In this document: positions 11,822 through 24,802 of the stretch, one piece after another
Numbering within the stretch: position 1 is the first letter of the stretch
Layout: every line of letters starts with the position of its first letter
Assembly: GCA_019096155.1 (NCBI GenBank)
Contig: JAHCVI010000004.1
Coordinates: forward strand, 3,472,001 to 3,536,000
Length of the DNA stretch: 64,000 bases
Reading direction: 5' to 3'
Source: Staphylotrichum longicolle
Taxonomy: Eukaryota; Ascomycota; Sordariomycetes; Sordariales; Chaetomiaceae
The notes under the pieces: generated by a model
The model's database searches: none
Told to the model about the DNA's origin: nothing
Seen by the model: only the letters and a program-made list of their open reading frames with translations
Program-made: the position numbers and the translations under genes

Positions 11822-13055
11822 ATGGATCCCAAGTACAACAGCGACAATGGAGACGCCGCCATCTTCTCCCAGACCAACATCGCCGTCTGGGTCTTGACCT
11901 CGGCCTCGGGCGGCTTCCTCGCCATCCGCCTCTGGTGCCGCCACCGCTTCTCCAAGTTGTGGTGGGACGATGCCCTGCTTTCGCTGTCATGGGTATGTCC
12001 GAGATGAAGGGTCCTGGTGGAGGAGGACAACCAAGAGGGAGGACGTCGGGGGGAAGAACAACACAGGTCTAACCTGCCGAGCAGGTCATCCTACTGATCT
12101 CGGCCTCGCTGCTGAGCCGCACCATCGCCGCTGGATATGCGACCGACGAGCAAAAGATTGAGTTTATGCTCTATCAAAACACCGAAACGGCCATGACAAC
12201 GCTCGCAACCGCCTGGTCCAAGGTCGCCTTTGCTATCACCCTCTCCCGAATCATCCGAAACCGACTCCTCAAATACTTCCTCTGGTTCGTCATAGTCACG
12301 GCAAACCTGATCCTCGTCCCGGGCATGATCTCCATCTGGGTTCCTGCATGCACCGATCCGAGGAGGATATTCCGCCCCGCCTATCCCGCGTGCATGAATC
12401 ACATCTACCTGCAGTACCTCGGTGGCACCACCATTGGTAGGACCAGTTCTCGCGCCTATCTATAACTGCGAAGGAGCTAAGCTGACCTGCCGGACAGTAT
12501 ATGGCGGCGTGATCGATGTGTTGCTTGCGCTGTTCCCCTGGTTCGTCATCAGGAACCTACTATTGGAGACGCGAGAGAAGATTGGCCTTACTTTTGCCAT
12601 GAGTCTCGGTCTCATCACGGGTACCATTGTGATATTCCGTGCCTTTTTCCAACTGAAGAAAACCGACAACAACTACCGTACGTCATTCAACCACTAGGTA
12701 CCTGTATCCACGCTGCACAGTGTGCTAACAGCATCAAGATTTCTTGGTCTTCATGTCCATCTTCAACTTCCTCGAGCCATCCGTCACCATCATCGCCCAG
12801 GCGATCCCCATGTTCCGCGTCCTTGTTGTCAACGTCAAGAAGGCCTCCAACGCCCTCCGCATCAGCTCGCCGACGGACCAGGCCAGGTCCAATGAACTTT
12901 CACGCCATATGCGGTCCTGGGATAAGCAGCCCGACGAAGAGTTGGCCAACATGCACATCGGCCCAGGCGGCCACGTAATACACATCTCAGCAGGGTCACG
13001 GGGCACAGGAGGCTCGGATTCCGGGGACGACAAACCTTATTATAGCAGGCACTAG
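11822..13055 (+). CDS. rhodopsin-domain integral membrane protein (PTH11/SAT4-like)
   Basis: Four exons (11822-11992, 12085-12436, 12498-12677, 12739-13055) give about 339 aa. The N-terminus has ASGGFLAIRLWCRHRF, then the hallmark WWDDALL segment after the first helix. Six further hydrophobic segments follow, including LITGTIVIFRAFF and FLEPSVTIIAQAIPMFRVL. The tail of ~75 residues is hydrophilic and Ser/Gly-rich. This is the same family as the 0.9-kb gene but in the shorter standard form. It is likely a plasma-membrane receptor-like protein of unknown ligand. All splice joins keep frame and the conserved hydrophobic pattern. Its presence about 9 kb from another family member is common in fungi with large PTH11 families and need not mean functional linkage. 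Confidence 0.87.
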
Positions 13056-13494
13056 CATGTTAATGAATCTCTTTCAAAGTTCAAAAACCTCTCCATCCTA
13101 GCATCTCGTGCAAGTCGCCACTCCACTGCGAATCCCAACTCTCGGAACGTGCACCACCAGACACGGGTCATCTTCACACCGATTGATGACAGGGCGCAAA
13201 CTGCCCGGTGGGTCTAGATATCAGATACTGACAAGGAGATTGGGCGGAGATGCTCTTTGGACAGTTACACGGCCCTTCGGATTCAATACGATGAAGTTCG
13301 TCAGTCGGCCGGCTCATTGTCATTGGAGGTAGCCTGCCATGATTCAACTGAAGGTAAAGTGAACTTCGGGCGCCTGTGTGTGGGAAACTTGATATAAATA
13401 TGAGGCCTCAAAAGTTGATGAATCAAAATGGTCAACAGCCAGATTCCCATGAGTCTCTTCGTTTCGAGCCTGTATTTCTTCTTTCACCATAACC
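13056..13494. other. intergenic with esterase promoter
   Basis: Non-coding gap between the receptor-like gene and the esterase. Contains a TATA-like element at 13393-13400. Confidence 0.5.
13393..13400 (+). promoter_or_regulatory. TATA-like box of carboxylesterase gene
   Basis: TATAAATA about 100 bases upstream of the esterase ATG at 13495, a reasonable distance for a fungal core promoter with a short leader. Sequence match only. Confidence 0.5.
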
Positions 13495-15288
<1,794 letters not shown>

Positions 15289-16133
15289 GTATGATGATGG
15301 GTGTTGAGGGGCGGAGACGGGGGAGAGAGTCGATGGATGGAAGAGGGGAAGCAAGATGGGGGAAGGTGGTCGGGGGAATGAAGGAGCGAGTTGAGAGGGA
15401 GAGGTTGGCAAAGAAGGGCTCCTTCACGAGTAATCAATCCATCCCGGTATCTCTGTTTGAGAATGAAGAGCCAACCACATATGCATGGACAGCTCCTGGC
15501 CAAGATCGCTTCAGGGGTTGGTGTCTCGATCTGCCAAGCTGCGATATTTCCAAGAGTAGCCTTCCCTCCCAACGCGTGGCCACGTGCGGCCGTGATTCTC
15601 CCCTCGCTTCAATTTCTAAGCAGGCTGCAATTCGTTGCGTCTTGACGGACGGATGCTGACCCGGGGGGAGCAATACGGTCGCTTGGCTCCGATTTCTAAG
15701 CGCCAAGGATGAGGTCGTTACCCCTGAACACAACCTCGTTGACGAGCAAACTCCACAGCAGATGCATCTCTCATGTTCAACAGCCTACAGCATTACCGCC
15801 TAGGAAAAAGATCCATCTCGGCGTGACTCACTTGAGGTGTTATTCTGTCAATGATTAGTGAACTTGGACGACGAAAGGTGTGTCTGTCTGTTGATTGACG
15901 CGTGGTGTTGAGGTGAGAGATGGACATTGTACTACACAACCAAGGAGACCATACAAGGGAGATGGCCAGTCGTACCATTGCATTCACTTCCAAGCGACCA
16001 GCATAAATTGGCGAGATCTCCCCTCCTTCATCTCTCCCCTTCTCCCAGATCACCATCCGAAGCTCAGACCAGTCCACCTCTCAAGAATCTTGCATCCCAA
16101 ACTCAACCAGCAACTCCTTTCTTAACCAACACA
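15289..16133. other. intergenic
   Basis: Purine-rich 3' flank of the esterase followed by ~600 bases without a recognisable gene. Leader sequence of the next gene lies near 15990-16133. Confidence 0.4.
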
Positions 16134-17042
16134 ATGGTCACCATTACCTCCATCGGCATCGGCAACATGGGCGCCTCCCTGGCCCACGCCCTCCTCACTC
16201 TTCTACCCCGCCCGCCCTCACCCTCTGGAACCGCAACCCCTCCCGCCCAACCATCCCGCCCCTCGTCGCCCTGGCGCCCGCCTCCAACCCTCCCTCGCGA
16301 CCGCCATCGCAGCTAGCACCACCCTCCTCATCTGCCTGACCGACTATCCCTCCATCACCTCCGCCCTCGCCTCCCCTCGGAGGAGAACCCCCAGGACACC
16401 CAACCGCTCCGAGGCAAAACGATCCTCAACCTCACCAACGGCACGCCCGCCCAAGCCCGCACCATGGCCCATCCCTAAAGGCCCTCGGCGCGGCGGCCTA
16501 CTTTGACGGCGGGATCATGGTCACGCCGCAGCTCGTCGGCAGCCCGGCGTCTTTCGTCGTGTTGAGCGGGGAGACGGAGGCGCGGTACGCCGAGCGCGCA
16601 GCGGGGTTCTCGCGCCCATCGGCGCGGTGAAGTATGTCGGGGAGGAGGTGGGCGCGGCGGCGCTGTGGGATGTAGCTGCGCTGGCGGGGATGTACGGGAT
16701 GTTTACGGGGGCGTTTACGGCGATTGCGCTGCTGCAGCGGCAGAGGGGGGCTGTGAGAAGGTTAAGGGGGCAGTGGACGGGGTGGTGGTGCCGGTGTTGA
16801 AGGCGCTGGTGCCGTATGTGGGTTTGCTGGCCGAGTGTGTGGACAAGGGGGAGTGGAAGGAGGATTTGGGAAATCCGATGGGGATGCAGGTGGCTGCGAT
16901 GAGGAATATCCTGCAGGCGTGTGAGGAGGAGGGCGTGGACGGGTCGGGGCTTGGGTTTTTGATGGGCTTGATGGAGAAGGCGGTTGACGAGGGGTTTACG
17001 GAGGGAGGCGTGGCGCCGGTGGCGAGATACATGAGCAAGTGA
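16134..17042 (+). pseudogene. NAD(P)-binding 6PGDH/imine-reductase-like protein, multiply frameshifted
   Basis: The ATG at 16134 opens a Rossmann fold with the dinucleotide motif GIGNMGASLAHAL. Coding-like segments then follow in order but in changing frames: LWNRNPSRP, ATAIAASTTLLICLTDYPS, GKTILNLTNGTPAQART, AAYFDGGIMVTPQLVG, APIGAVKYVGEEVGAAALWDVAALAGMYGMFTG, and EKVKGAVDGVVVPVLKAL to MSK-stop at 17042. Together they reproduce an imine-reductase/beta-hydroxyacid dehydrogenase-like protein of ~300 aa. Codon phases progress 0,2,1,0,2,1,0, so all six breaks are in the direction of single-base losses, and most lie in C or G runs. An intact enzyme would reduce imines or oxo-acids using NADPH. 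Consistent direction with homopolymer context suggests sequencing indels, but true decay is possible. Confidence 0.72.
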
Positions 17043-17126
17043 GGTCCTACGATGTTGGAATTGCTGGTAACAGAGTTCGGTGTTCTTCTGGATTTTAAGC
17101 AACGATTTCCAGGGTACTGTCATACC

Positions 17127-17945
17127 TCAGGAAACCTCCCACACCCGTGACCACTCCCCATCCGTGCTGTCTTCCTCCGGCGGCAATCGACGATACGGCC
17201 AAGCCCCCGTGTCAAGTTCCAGCTGCGACATTCCTTCATGCAGCTTGAATAAGAAGGTCCAGTCTTGTCTACCCCCAGCACCCAACACGCGGTGGAACGA
17301 GTGCAGTATCTCTGCGGACGTGGCGAGCACCCTCACTGACTCGGCGGATATGGAGGCGCGTATCCAATGAGATGCAGCAACGCATCAGCCAGGCAGAACA
17401 TCTTAAGCTCCGCTCCTAACATTCGGTTGTCAAGCGCCAGCTTTGATGTTCCCCAAACAGGGCGCTGCAAGTGAAGTTCACACAGCCGCTTCCCACCCCA
17501 TATCCAGATGCTTCGACGGACGCGTCAGGGACGACGGCTGGGACAGGTTCTCGTCCTTTGTGCCCTCGTCCGACAGGGATGGGGTGTGGACGGCGCGGAG
17601 GATGGCCGGGACGACGTGCTGCGCGCAGTGGGTCCTGATCACTGGGTCGTTAGTCGGTTGTCCAAGCTGGTGGACCTGGGAGCCGTCACTACCACACGGT
17701 TGGGATACCTCTCTGAGATGAAGAGGAGCCAGTATATTCGCAGACGGAGTGTCTGCTCCTTCTGGTCGAGGCTGTCATCGGTGTCGACGACCGGCCAGAT
17801 GGAGAATGATTGCTCCCGGAAATGGTTGATGAAGTGGCAGTAATCGTTCCGGAGTATGAAAGATGGATGGACCGTGGCATCAAGACTCCTGAAAGTGAAC
17901 TCGGCATCTCCAAGTCTGACGGTGGAGTCTGTGACCGGTCCGGCT
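17127..17945 (-). pseudogene. relict of a Zn2Cys6-family transcription factor (regulatory domain only)
   Basis: On the minus strand, fragments of the fungal transcription-factor middle domain are visible. From ~17914 downward the frame reads GDAEFTFRSLDATVHPSF, then FREQSFSIWPVVDTDDSLD and the characteristic LRLRIYWLLFISERY. In another frame follow VIRTHCAQHVVPAILRAVH and, after stops, VRVLATSAEILHSFHRVLG and DWTFLFKLHEGMSQLELD, ending at 17127. The sequence resembles the maltose-regulator-like class. The order is right, but stops and frame changes interrupt it. No zinc cluster is found, and the 3' end of the HET gene begins right where it should lie. This looks like a 5'-truncated, decaying gene. 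Recognition is by motif memory only. Confidence 0.55.
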
Positions 17946-18010
17946 GACTGTGCCTATCATGTTCGCTGTTTGCGCTCAGCAGAGGACCCAAAGGCCTTGC
18001 CTGCCCACAT

Positions 18011-20107
18011 TTACCCAAGTAGCACCGTTCTTGCAACAGGCTTAGCGGCCTCCCAATCTCTTTCGCTCAGAGTGAACAGCTGAATCCGCTCCGATACTCC
18101 GCCTGAGCATGTCCCCACCATTAGAGCATGAACCACTGGCCCCTGATCGAGATCGGGGCAATCAGTGGCGATTTTGACAAATTCGCACATCCGAGCTTCT
18201 GCGCTTCCCCAGGACGAATCAAGGAGTAGAGAGCCAACGATTTTGTCATTATCGGGAAGCCTGGCTGAGACCCAAGCCGATGGCGCGTCTGCCACGCTTA
18301 AGCGGGGGTTGCCGCGCAGGACTAGGAAAACTGTCGTCGTGTCGAAGAGAGAAAGATGTGAAAGATGCGAGGGCTGAAGCGAGGGTGGTATGGCATGAGT
18401 GCGGAGTTGCGGGCCAGTTCGCCGTAATGGCCCAGGATCGCTGGAAGTCGTGCAACCATCGCAAACCCAGCTGAATGGCAGTATGTGAAACTCCCCTTGG
18501 CCATCCGCAGCAATTCGTCCAAACTTGTAGCAGACCAGAGGAGATGAAAAGTCATCCCGATAGCCGTCTCGCTTGATCCAGCTGACTTGTCCAATGACCT
18601 GGCTCCCAGCTACTGGAGAGCACCATCCAAGCCAGCTCCAGCTAGGAAAACCAGGCCTGCGATGAATGACATTGCGGTAATCAATGTTGAACAGAAGGGC
18701 TACTTCCAGGTACTCCAAAGCGAGGCCCCAAAGAAAAGATATCCCGTGCTCTTCCTCGAGGAAGCTTGCAATACCGGCAAACGCTTCCAACGCGTCTTGT
18801 GGGTAGGTTAACTGCCGGCTAGTATAGTCGTTGACAAGTTCGCCATATATCGCAAAATAGTCGTAAATCTCGGGGTTGGAGTAACTAGCCTCGTAGAGGA
18901 GTTTCTTCGGAATCCTGATGTCGAAATGATTGGCGTAGAAGTCGCTGGCCGTGGTGTACTTCGGCTTGGCTTCGAGATGCACATCCTCGCAAAATGCATC
19001 TTCATTGCAGCACCACAGGCACTGTGCATCAGTGAATACAAGCAAGCAGTTTGACAAAATGGACTCCTGAAAAGTCCAGCCTCGGTTATTCCAGACCGAC
19101 GATGACATGATGTCTTGTGGGGCAGGAAGGAGGGTTGCAAGCTTCGTGCCGTTCACGTCAACAACTTGCTGCCGTATTTTCCTCGAACCGTTCCTGACGC
19201 CGGGGAGACCAGCCCAAGAGTCCTGACCTCCGGCAGCAACAATTGTGAGGTAAGCACCCTGGTATATGTCGCACATTTTTCGGCCAAGTTGAGGATCACC
19301 GAGGCTTGATTCCGTCGGCCGATCTTGCTGGATGCACATGGCGTCAACCCAAAGATACGGAATGGATAACGACTCGCACAAGAGAATTGCGTCTTTAATC
19401 GTCTGTGGTATCCGTGTCCAATAATCTTGCAGTTGCCAGGCAGCTGTGCTTGGCTCGAGCCTCTTGAGGTCGCCCAGCTTCAACTGAGGAACTTCGGGCC
19501 CCCCCCAAACGTAGCTGAGCGCAGCGTATTTGCACGGCCCCGGGTTAGGGATGAGCATCTTGGTGAAGGTGCTGATGGCATATTCAAGGTGACCAAAGAG
19601 CTTCCGAGCGCTCCTGCAAGTCTCGTGTCTAGCGTCACAACCCGAGATCCAAAGGTCGAAAAGGCGGGGGTCAATGTCATTGCGAACTCGGCGCCCCAAT
19701 CTATAACAATCCTCGTCGGATAGTTCGTCCAGATCTGGGTGAGGGTCCCTCAGCTGATGTATCTTTATCGACGGAGGAGTTTTCGATGGCAGTAGACCAA
19801 CGACGGATATCTCGAGCCACCAGATTTGGCGGCACGTCGTTTCCGTGTCGTACTCGTATCGGCACTCGGCGTCAATCTCAACCGAGAAGTTGTCGACTGA
19901 GGCTGTTTTGGGGGCTAATGCTTGGATGCAGAACTGGCAAAAGTGACAGTTATTGGTGTAGGAAATGGTGAACCTTTGACGGGCTGGTAGCTCGCCAGTC
20001 TCGACGATGTGAACAGGATCCATAGTCGCGCAGGACGCGCAGAGGTGCGGCAATTCTTGTAGTTGCATTGCGGGAGTAGCCTCTGCGTTGGTTCTCTGGT
20101 GTTCCAT
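18011..20107 (-). CDS. HET-domain protein, intact
   Basis: A single uninterrupted frame of 698 aa from ATG (20107) to TAA (18011). The N-terminal ~190 residues contain Cys pairs (CASC, CHFC, plus a later CDARHETC) common upstream of HET domains. HET motifs follow: YAALSYVWGG near residue 195, IPYLWVDAMCIQQD near 253, MCDIYQGAYLTIVAAGG near 285, and NRGWTFQESILS near 345. The C-terminal ~300 residues have no assigned domain. HET proteins act in the cytoplasm in vegetative incompatibility, often downstream of a sensor. The gene is unusually intron-free. Upstream sequence is AT-rich and downstream lies a transcription-factor relict, so the neighbourhood looks rearranged. Confidence 0.92.
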   Translation of the reverse strand: MEHQRTNAEATPAMQLQELPHLCASCATMDPVHIVETGELPARQRFTISYTNNCHFCQFCIQALAPKTASVDNFSVEIDAECRYEYDTETTCRQIWWLEISVVGLLPSKTPPSIKIHQLRDPHPDLDELSDEDCYRLGRRVRNDIDPRLFDLWISGCDARHETCRSARKLFGHLEYAISTFTKMLIPNPGPCKYAALSYVWGGPEVPQLKLGDLKRLEPSTAAWQLQDYWTRIPQTIKDAILLCESLSIPYLWVDAMCIQQDRPTESSLGDPQLGRKMCDIYQGAYLTIVAAGGQDSWAGLPGVRNGSRKIRQQVVDVNGTKLATLLPAPQDIMSSSVWNNRGWTFQESILSNCLLVFTDAQCLWCCNEDAFCEDVHLEAKPKYTTASDFYANHFDIRIPKKLLYEASYSNPEIYDYFAIYGELVNDYTSRQLTYPQDALEAFAGIASFLEEEHGISFLWGLALEYLEVALLFNIDYRNVIHRRPGFPSWSWLGWCSPVAGSQVIGQVSWIKRDGYRDDFSSPLVCYKFGRIAADGQGEFHILPFSWVCDGCTTSSDPGPLRRTGPQLRTHAIPPSLQPSHLSHLSLFDTTTVFLVLRGNPRLSVADAPSAWVSARLPDNDKIVGSLLLDSSWGSAEARMCEFVKIATDCPDLDQGPVVHALMVGTCSGGVSERIQLFTLSERDWEAAKPVARTVLLG

Positions 20108-21265
20108 TTCGTAAACTTTGAGCTTGGGATTGCCGGCGTGTATTCCTGCTTAGATATGGACGTCTTTGTGGCGAGAAATCAGATGGCGGTTTCTGCAATT
20201 GGGATCTGGTCCGCCGGTGGAATCAGGGCAATCTGGTGGAAAAGCGGTGAGACGGGAAATAGGCATCCAGCGGCGGCCCAGAGCTTTGGAGGACGGCTGT
20301 TGATTGGCTTCCTTGCTCGCCTTGGTGAACAGAGGGGTTCCCACAGCCTTTCCATTTCCGCTGAAGGGTCCTCTCCAGAAGGACTACGAAACTCTGGGAG
20401 CGACCCGTACCATAAACCAAGGCAAGGCCGGTTGAGGGCCTCCTTTCTTTTGTAGCAGGTTTGATTCGTATCCAGGGGCTTTAAAAGTGTCGACAGAGGT
20501 TTTTATCTAGCTTCTACGGTAGAGTTTCCTTGTATATAGCTGGACAAAGATAGGCGCGTCTACGGGCATACCGGTGTAGGAAATAATCATGATATTTCAT
20601 ATAGTTATAGCTTGTACTTGACATTCAATATTGGCTCCCCTTAGTAGAAAGGGTGGCAATAGGTATCGACTACCTACTGGGTAGACGTCTAGAACAGCGT
20701 AGGGCATTATGTTGTTTGGTTGATTGTAAATGACTACATGTCCTATCGCCGTTGAGATTCACTCTTCAGGGATAAACCCTTAGATTACACATCAAGGCGA
20801 GTGTTGAGACCTGATGGAGTACTAGCCTTTTGATTCACTTTTAGACCGAGACTCTTCAACAGCAAGGTAGCCCCCATTGTTGGAATATCTACGCCAGAGT
20901 GAGGTCCTCGGAGGAGGACGCGGCAGATGGATGGATGGATTTTATTTCGCCCGGAGGCACCGAGTCTAAAGGGCTTTGGCACGCTACCTACATCCGGGTC
21001 ATCCATTTTGCTTTTGTTCTTTGAGACTTATCTTGGGGCTTCGCTCGATGCATCGTTGCTATGGGGCACGACTGCATGCCTTTGCCAGGTTGCCCAAGTT
21101 CTGACCACTTGAGCTTCCCAATTATAATTAATCGGATAAGTCTCCTGGGGCTCTGGCGGTAGACGCCGAGTTACACGTAGCTTTCTGCTCTTTCAAACAA
21201 CAGCGGATCCGTCGAGCCCGAATCCCACCTTTTTGACCCTCCGGACTCGATTAACCCTTCCCCAG
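20108..21265. other. intergenic with AT-rich, TpA-rich segment
   Basis: No gene recognised. About 20460-20900 is clearly more AT- and TpA-rich than its surroundings, with many short stop-dense frames, as in DNA altered by repeat-induced point mutation or an old mobile element. No terminal repeats or transposase motif was seen. Near 20930 there is a short GGAT tandem. Confidence 0.4.
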
Positions 21266-24200
21266 TTAGCTGGTAAGATGGCTTTTCTCACCATCACTCT
21301 CACTTCCACTTCCACCTATCCCCTCACTTCTGCCACTCTCACTCTCACTTCCACCCCTTCTACCACCACCACCACCCACCCGCAGCCGGTCCCCGTGCAA
21401 CCGCCTCGTGCGGCCCGTGTGCTCGCGCAGCTCGCGGTACCGCTCCCTCGCGCTCTCGCGCGTGCGCACGTTGAGCGGCATCACGACGGCCTCGGGCGGG
21501 CAGGTGCTTACGGGCGGGCGCGGCGCCGCGACGAGCTGCTGGCGCTGGTGGGGTGAGGAAGAAGGGTCCATGTCGTTGTTGGCGACGCTCGCGTAGAGCG
21601 CGTCCAGCGTGCTGTAGACGCGCCGGCAGTCGGCGCGGGCGTGCGCGTCGGTCGACTCGACGACCAGCATCTCGCCCAGGACGAAGTCGAGGAGGGCGTG
21701 GATGGGGGCGGTGCTGGCGGGGTGGGTGTGGAGTCTGTTGTTGACGAACTGGGGCGGGTTCAGGGGTAAGCGCTCGTGCAAGAGGGTCAGGGGCTCGGGG
21801 GTCATTCAGGGGTAAACCCAACGGGTCGGGCATAGCAAAACCTACATCATGCACTTCATGCTTGACGCGCGAGTAAAACAGCCCGTCAGGCGCCCCCCCG
21901 CGGACGATCTCGAAGAATTGGTCGATGCGGAAGCCAAACACTAGTGGGTTGTACACCCTGCGGTGCTGCACAAAGCTGTGGACCAGCTCCCAGCCGCCGA
22001 GGTACCAAGCCACAAACTCGAGCAGCACGCAGCCGAGCGACCAGATGTCGAAGGAGCGCGAGATGGTGCAGCCCTCCATGTCGCACTCGGGCGGCCGGTA
22101 CGTCATGGTGGCCACCACGTCCTTGCTCGTGAAGTAGGTCCTGGTCCCGTCTGTGTGGAACCGTGTCAGCCCAAAATCGGTGATGACCAGCCGCCCGCGG
22201 TCGTGAGGGTCGTGGGGGTTGCGGAACAGTAGGATGTTCTCGGGCTTGATGTCGCCGTGCCGGCCGTAGACGCGTCTGGAGCTCGTCTCGTCGTTGGAGT
22301 CGTCCGAGTCGTCGTCGGTGTCGCCGCTGGAAGGGGGCAGGGTCTCGGAAGTCTGGTAGAAATGGATCTTCTGCAGGCCGCTGGCAATGCCGCGGCACTG
22401 GTTCAGCAGCCACTCCAGATTGGCCCTGTCCAGCGGGTCGCCGTGGCTCTGGCGCATCCACATGTGCTTGAGGTCACCCTCGGCCCAGGGGATGATGACG
22501 CAGTATTCGTCACCGTGGCGGAACGCGGCCTGCAGCGAGATGAGATGCTCGTGCGTGTCACCGCTGAAACGGTTGAGGACCTCGATCTCGCGCTCAAACT
22601 CCCGCCGGATGGCCTGCAGCGTCTCCGGGGTGAGAGCGTCTGCGTCACCCAGATCCCACCCATTGCTGGCGCCGTTGCCTGTCTGCGTATGGCCAGATCC
22701 CGAGTTCTGTCTTTGGCTGCCGTGGTTGACACGGGCGTGCATGTTGGGTTTGAAGTGCTTGACGGCAAATAGGTTGTTTGCGCGTCTCGGAGGCCTCTCC
22801 GCCTCGTCACGAAGCTCGTCGTCGCTGTCGGAGCGCTCGAAGTTGTGGTGGCTGGGGTGGATCTCGACCTTGGAAATCCAGCCGTAGCCGCCCTCGCGGT
22901 TGTAGCGTTCCTCCTTGATCCAGGGAAGCACGACCTTCTCGGACAGCTGGTAGAACTTGGCTCGGCAACGAGTGCCTCGGGCGAAGAAAGGCGCCAACAT
23001 GGACCACTGCGTCTGCTCGAAGCGCTCATGCATCATGGCGGACCAGTCGGAGAGACAGGCCAGTGGAACATCCGGGTCACCCTCGAGTCGCATTCTCGGC
23101 GCCGAGTTGTGTCCGTTGACATAGACGGCCTTGAGTGGCAGCTGTGAGTCGTTGATATCCGCATCAACAAACAGCACAATCTGCCAGCCGCGGTCGAGAA
23201 GCAGCAGGATGGCGAAAATCTTCTTGAAGCCCCTGTCGGTGCCGGTGCCGTCGGGCGGTAGCTGTGCGCCGCAGACGCGCCTGGCATAGCGCTGAATCTC
23301 CTTTTCTGCCAGCGGCGGCCTCCCTGCGCTCTCAAGAAAGAGCCGTCCCCCTTCGATGACTCGGGCGACCTCCTCCTCTGTTATGAGCGCCTCGACAGAG
23401 CCCCGAGGGTAGAACCCGGCGCCGTTCGGCTGGCTCGATCGCAGGCGGAGGCTGTCCACGCGGTCCAGGAGAGGTGCGGTGGCTGGCTCGGATGGCCGAG
23501 CAACCTCAGGCCTGCGAGAGCCTGGCGGGAATGCCTCGGCATAGAGCGACTCGCCCCGGTCCCAGACCGTCATGTGCGATGCTTCGGTGGGGGCGTCACT
23601 TCCCCGGCGGCGACGCCTGCGGGGCTCTTTTGGCGCCTGCAGGCCGTTCTTGAAGATGGTCGGAATGTCATTGCCCCGGATGGCGTCGAGCTGTGGCCCG
23701 GAGTTGGCCAGACTTGGGGCCTCGCGGTTGTAGTCGGCCTCCTGGCCGTCTAGGACCACTTCGGCGACGGGGTACGAGCCACTGTGTGCCACCCCAGAGA
23801 GGTCGACATCAACCACCGGACTTTGGAGTGCCGTTGACGAGTCCATCAGGCAGTCGATGTACGTCGTGATCACCTCCGCAAAGTCATCCACCTCCGTATC
23901 ATCTGCGGAGAGCTCCGAATCGCATTCGCCAACGTCCCATTCCTCCTCTAGCGCCTGGGGCTCTGACAGACCGAGAGCGTTGGCGGTCTGTTCCAGCAGC
24001 GCCTGCAAGTCTCGCGCTGGATCCTCCGCCCAGGACTTCTCGCTGAGGAATCGAGCAACCCCGTCCCTGATGTACGACCCGAGGCCATGGAGAGCCGCTA
24101 GGATACAAAGTCGGAGCTCTTGGGACTTGGACAGTATGTCGTCGAGATGTCCGCTCCCGGCTGAGAATCCTTGACCCCACAAGTAAAAGCGCTCAACTTC

Positions 24201-24410
24201 TCGAGGAAGGGACGATATTGATGATCCGGGGGACAGTGCACACTTGCCTTGAATGACGTGTCGAGTCAACGGAACGAAGAGATTCAGGATTGTTTCCCAG
24301 AGACTGCCTGCTAGGCCCAGGGAGGACGCGTCTGACGGTTCCGGCAGCCAGCTTTGCACGTCGAGACGTCTGGTGTCCAAGGAAGAACCGATGGAACGGC
24401 GCTCACCCAT
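21266..24410 (-). CDS. large serine/threonine protein kinase with fungal N-terminal domain
   Basis: Exon 1 runs 24410-21846 and exon 2 21748-21266, separated by a 97-nt intron (donor GTAGGT at 21845, acceptor CCAG at 21749). The splice joins KHEVHD to FVNNRLHTHP. About 1015 aa; an earlier in-frame ATG at 24566 would add 52 residues that look like leader. The first ~400 residues (RFYLWGQGFSAGSGHLD and a LRLCILAALHGLGSYI helix) resemble an N-terminal domain shared by many fungal kinases and STAND-type proteins. The kinase domain has FAVKHFK (Lys ~548), HGDIKPEN (~717), ITDFGLTRFH (~743), TYRPPECDMEG, and SFDIWSLGCVLLEFV, so it should be active. The tail is Gly/Ser/Arg-rich. Divergent from a DUF7580 gene; a role in non-self recognition or stress signalling is inference. 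Confidence 0.85.
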
Positions 24411-24802
24411 GTCGGAGATGTCTAGCCAAGTGAAGTGCTGTTCCACTTTGTGACGGCAACGTGTGAGAGGCGGGAACAGCGGCCGCGGTGAGAGTTGACT
24501 CGGCCAGAGCAAGGGGCCCCCCCATGTCGAATAGCAACACGCATGTAGCCGCATACCACAGTACATCTGCAGGCGTGCCCAACAGGTGCGGGGTTTACTG
24601 AGCGGGGTCGTACATATGGACGAATCCAGGTCATCGTTGCAAACGCAAGGCTCTGCCTCTGTTCAGGTCGCGGCACACTGGACTGCTCCCCTTGCCTCTG
24701 GAGATTCTCGGGCCAACAACTGCAAAACAGCACGCGCCGAGGCCATATTAATGCCTCTTACATCATCCATCCACTGAGTCCTTAATACATGTCACAGCGA
24801 CT
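24411..24802. promoter_or_regulatory. divergent promoter between kinase and DUF7580 gene
   Basis: A region of at most 392 bases separates the two start codons transcribed in opposite directions, so the genes probably share control elements. No TATA box or known operator is obvious. Confidence 0.45.

Noticed and set aside
11033..11944. A 303-codon open frame on the minus strand
   Set aside because: Gly/Arg/Ala-rich composition without family features. It overlaps the antisense of the first exon of the rhodopsin-domain gene; GC-rich shadow frame.
21360..21748. Uninterrupted C-terminal extension of the kinase reading through the intron
   Set aside because: The spliced frame gives FVNNRLHTHP and MLVVESTDAH-type sequence expected in this kinase family; the unspliced frame is Arg/Pro-rich noise.
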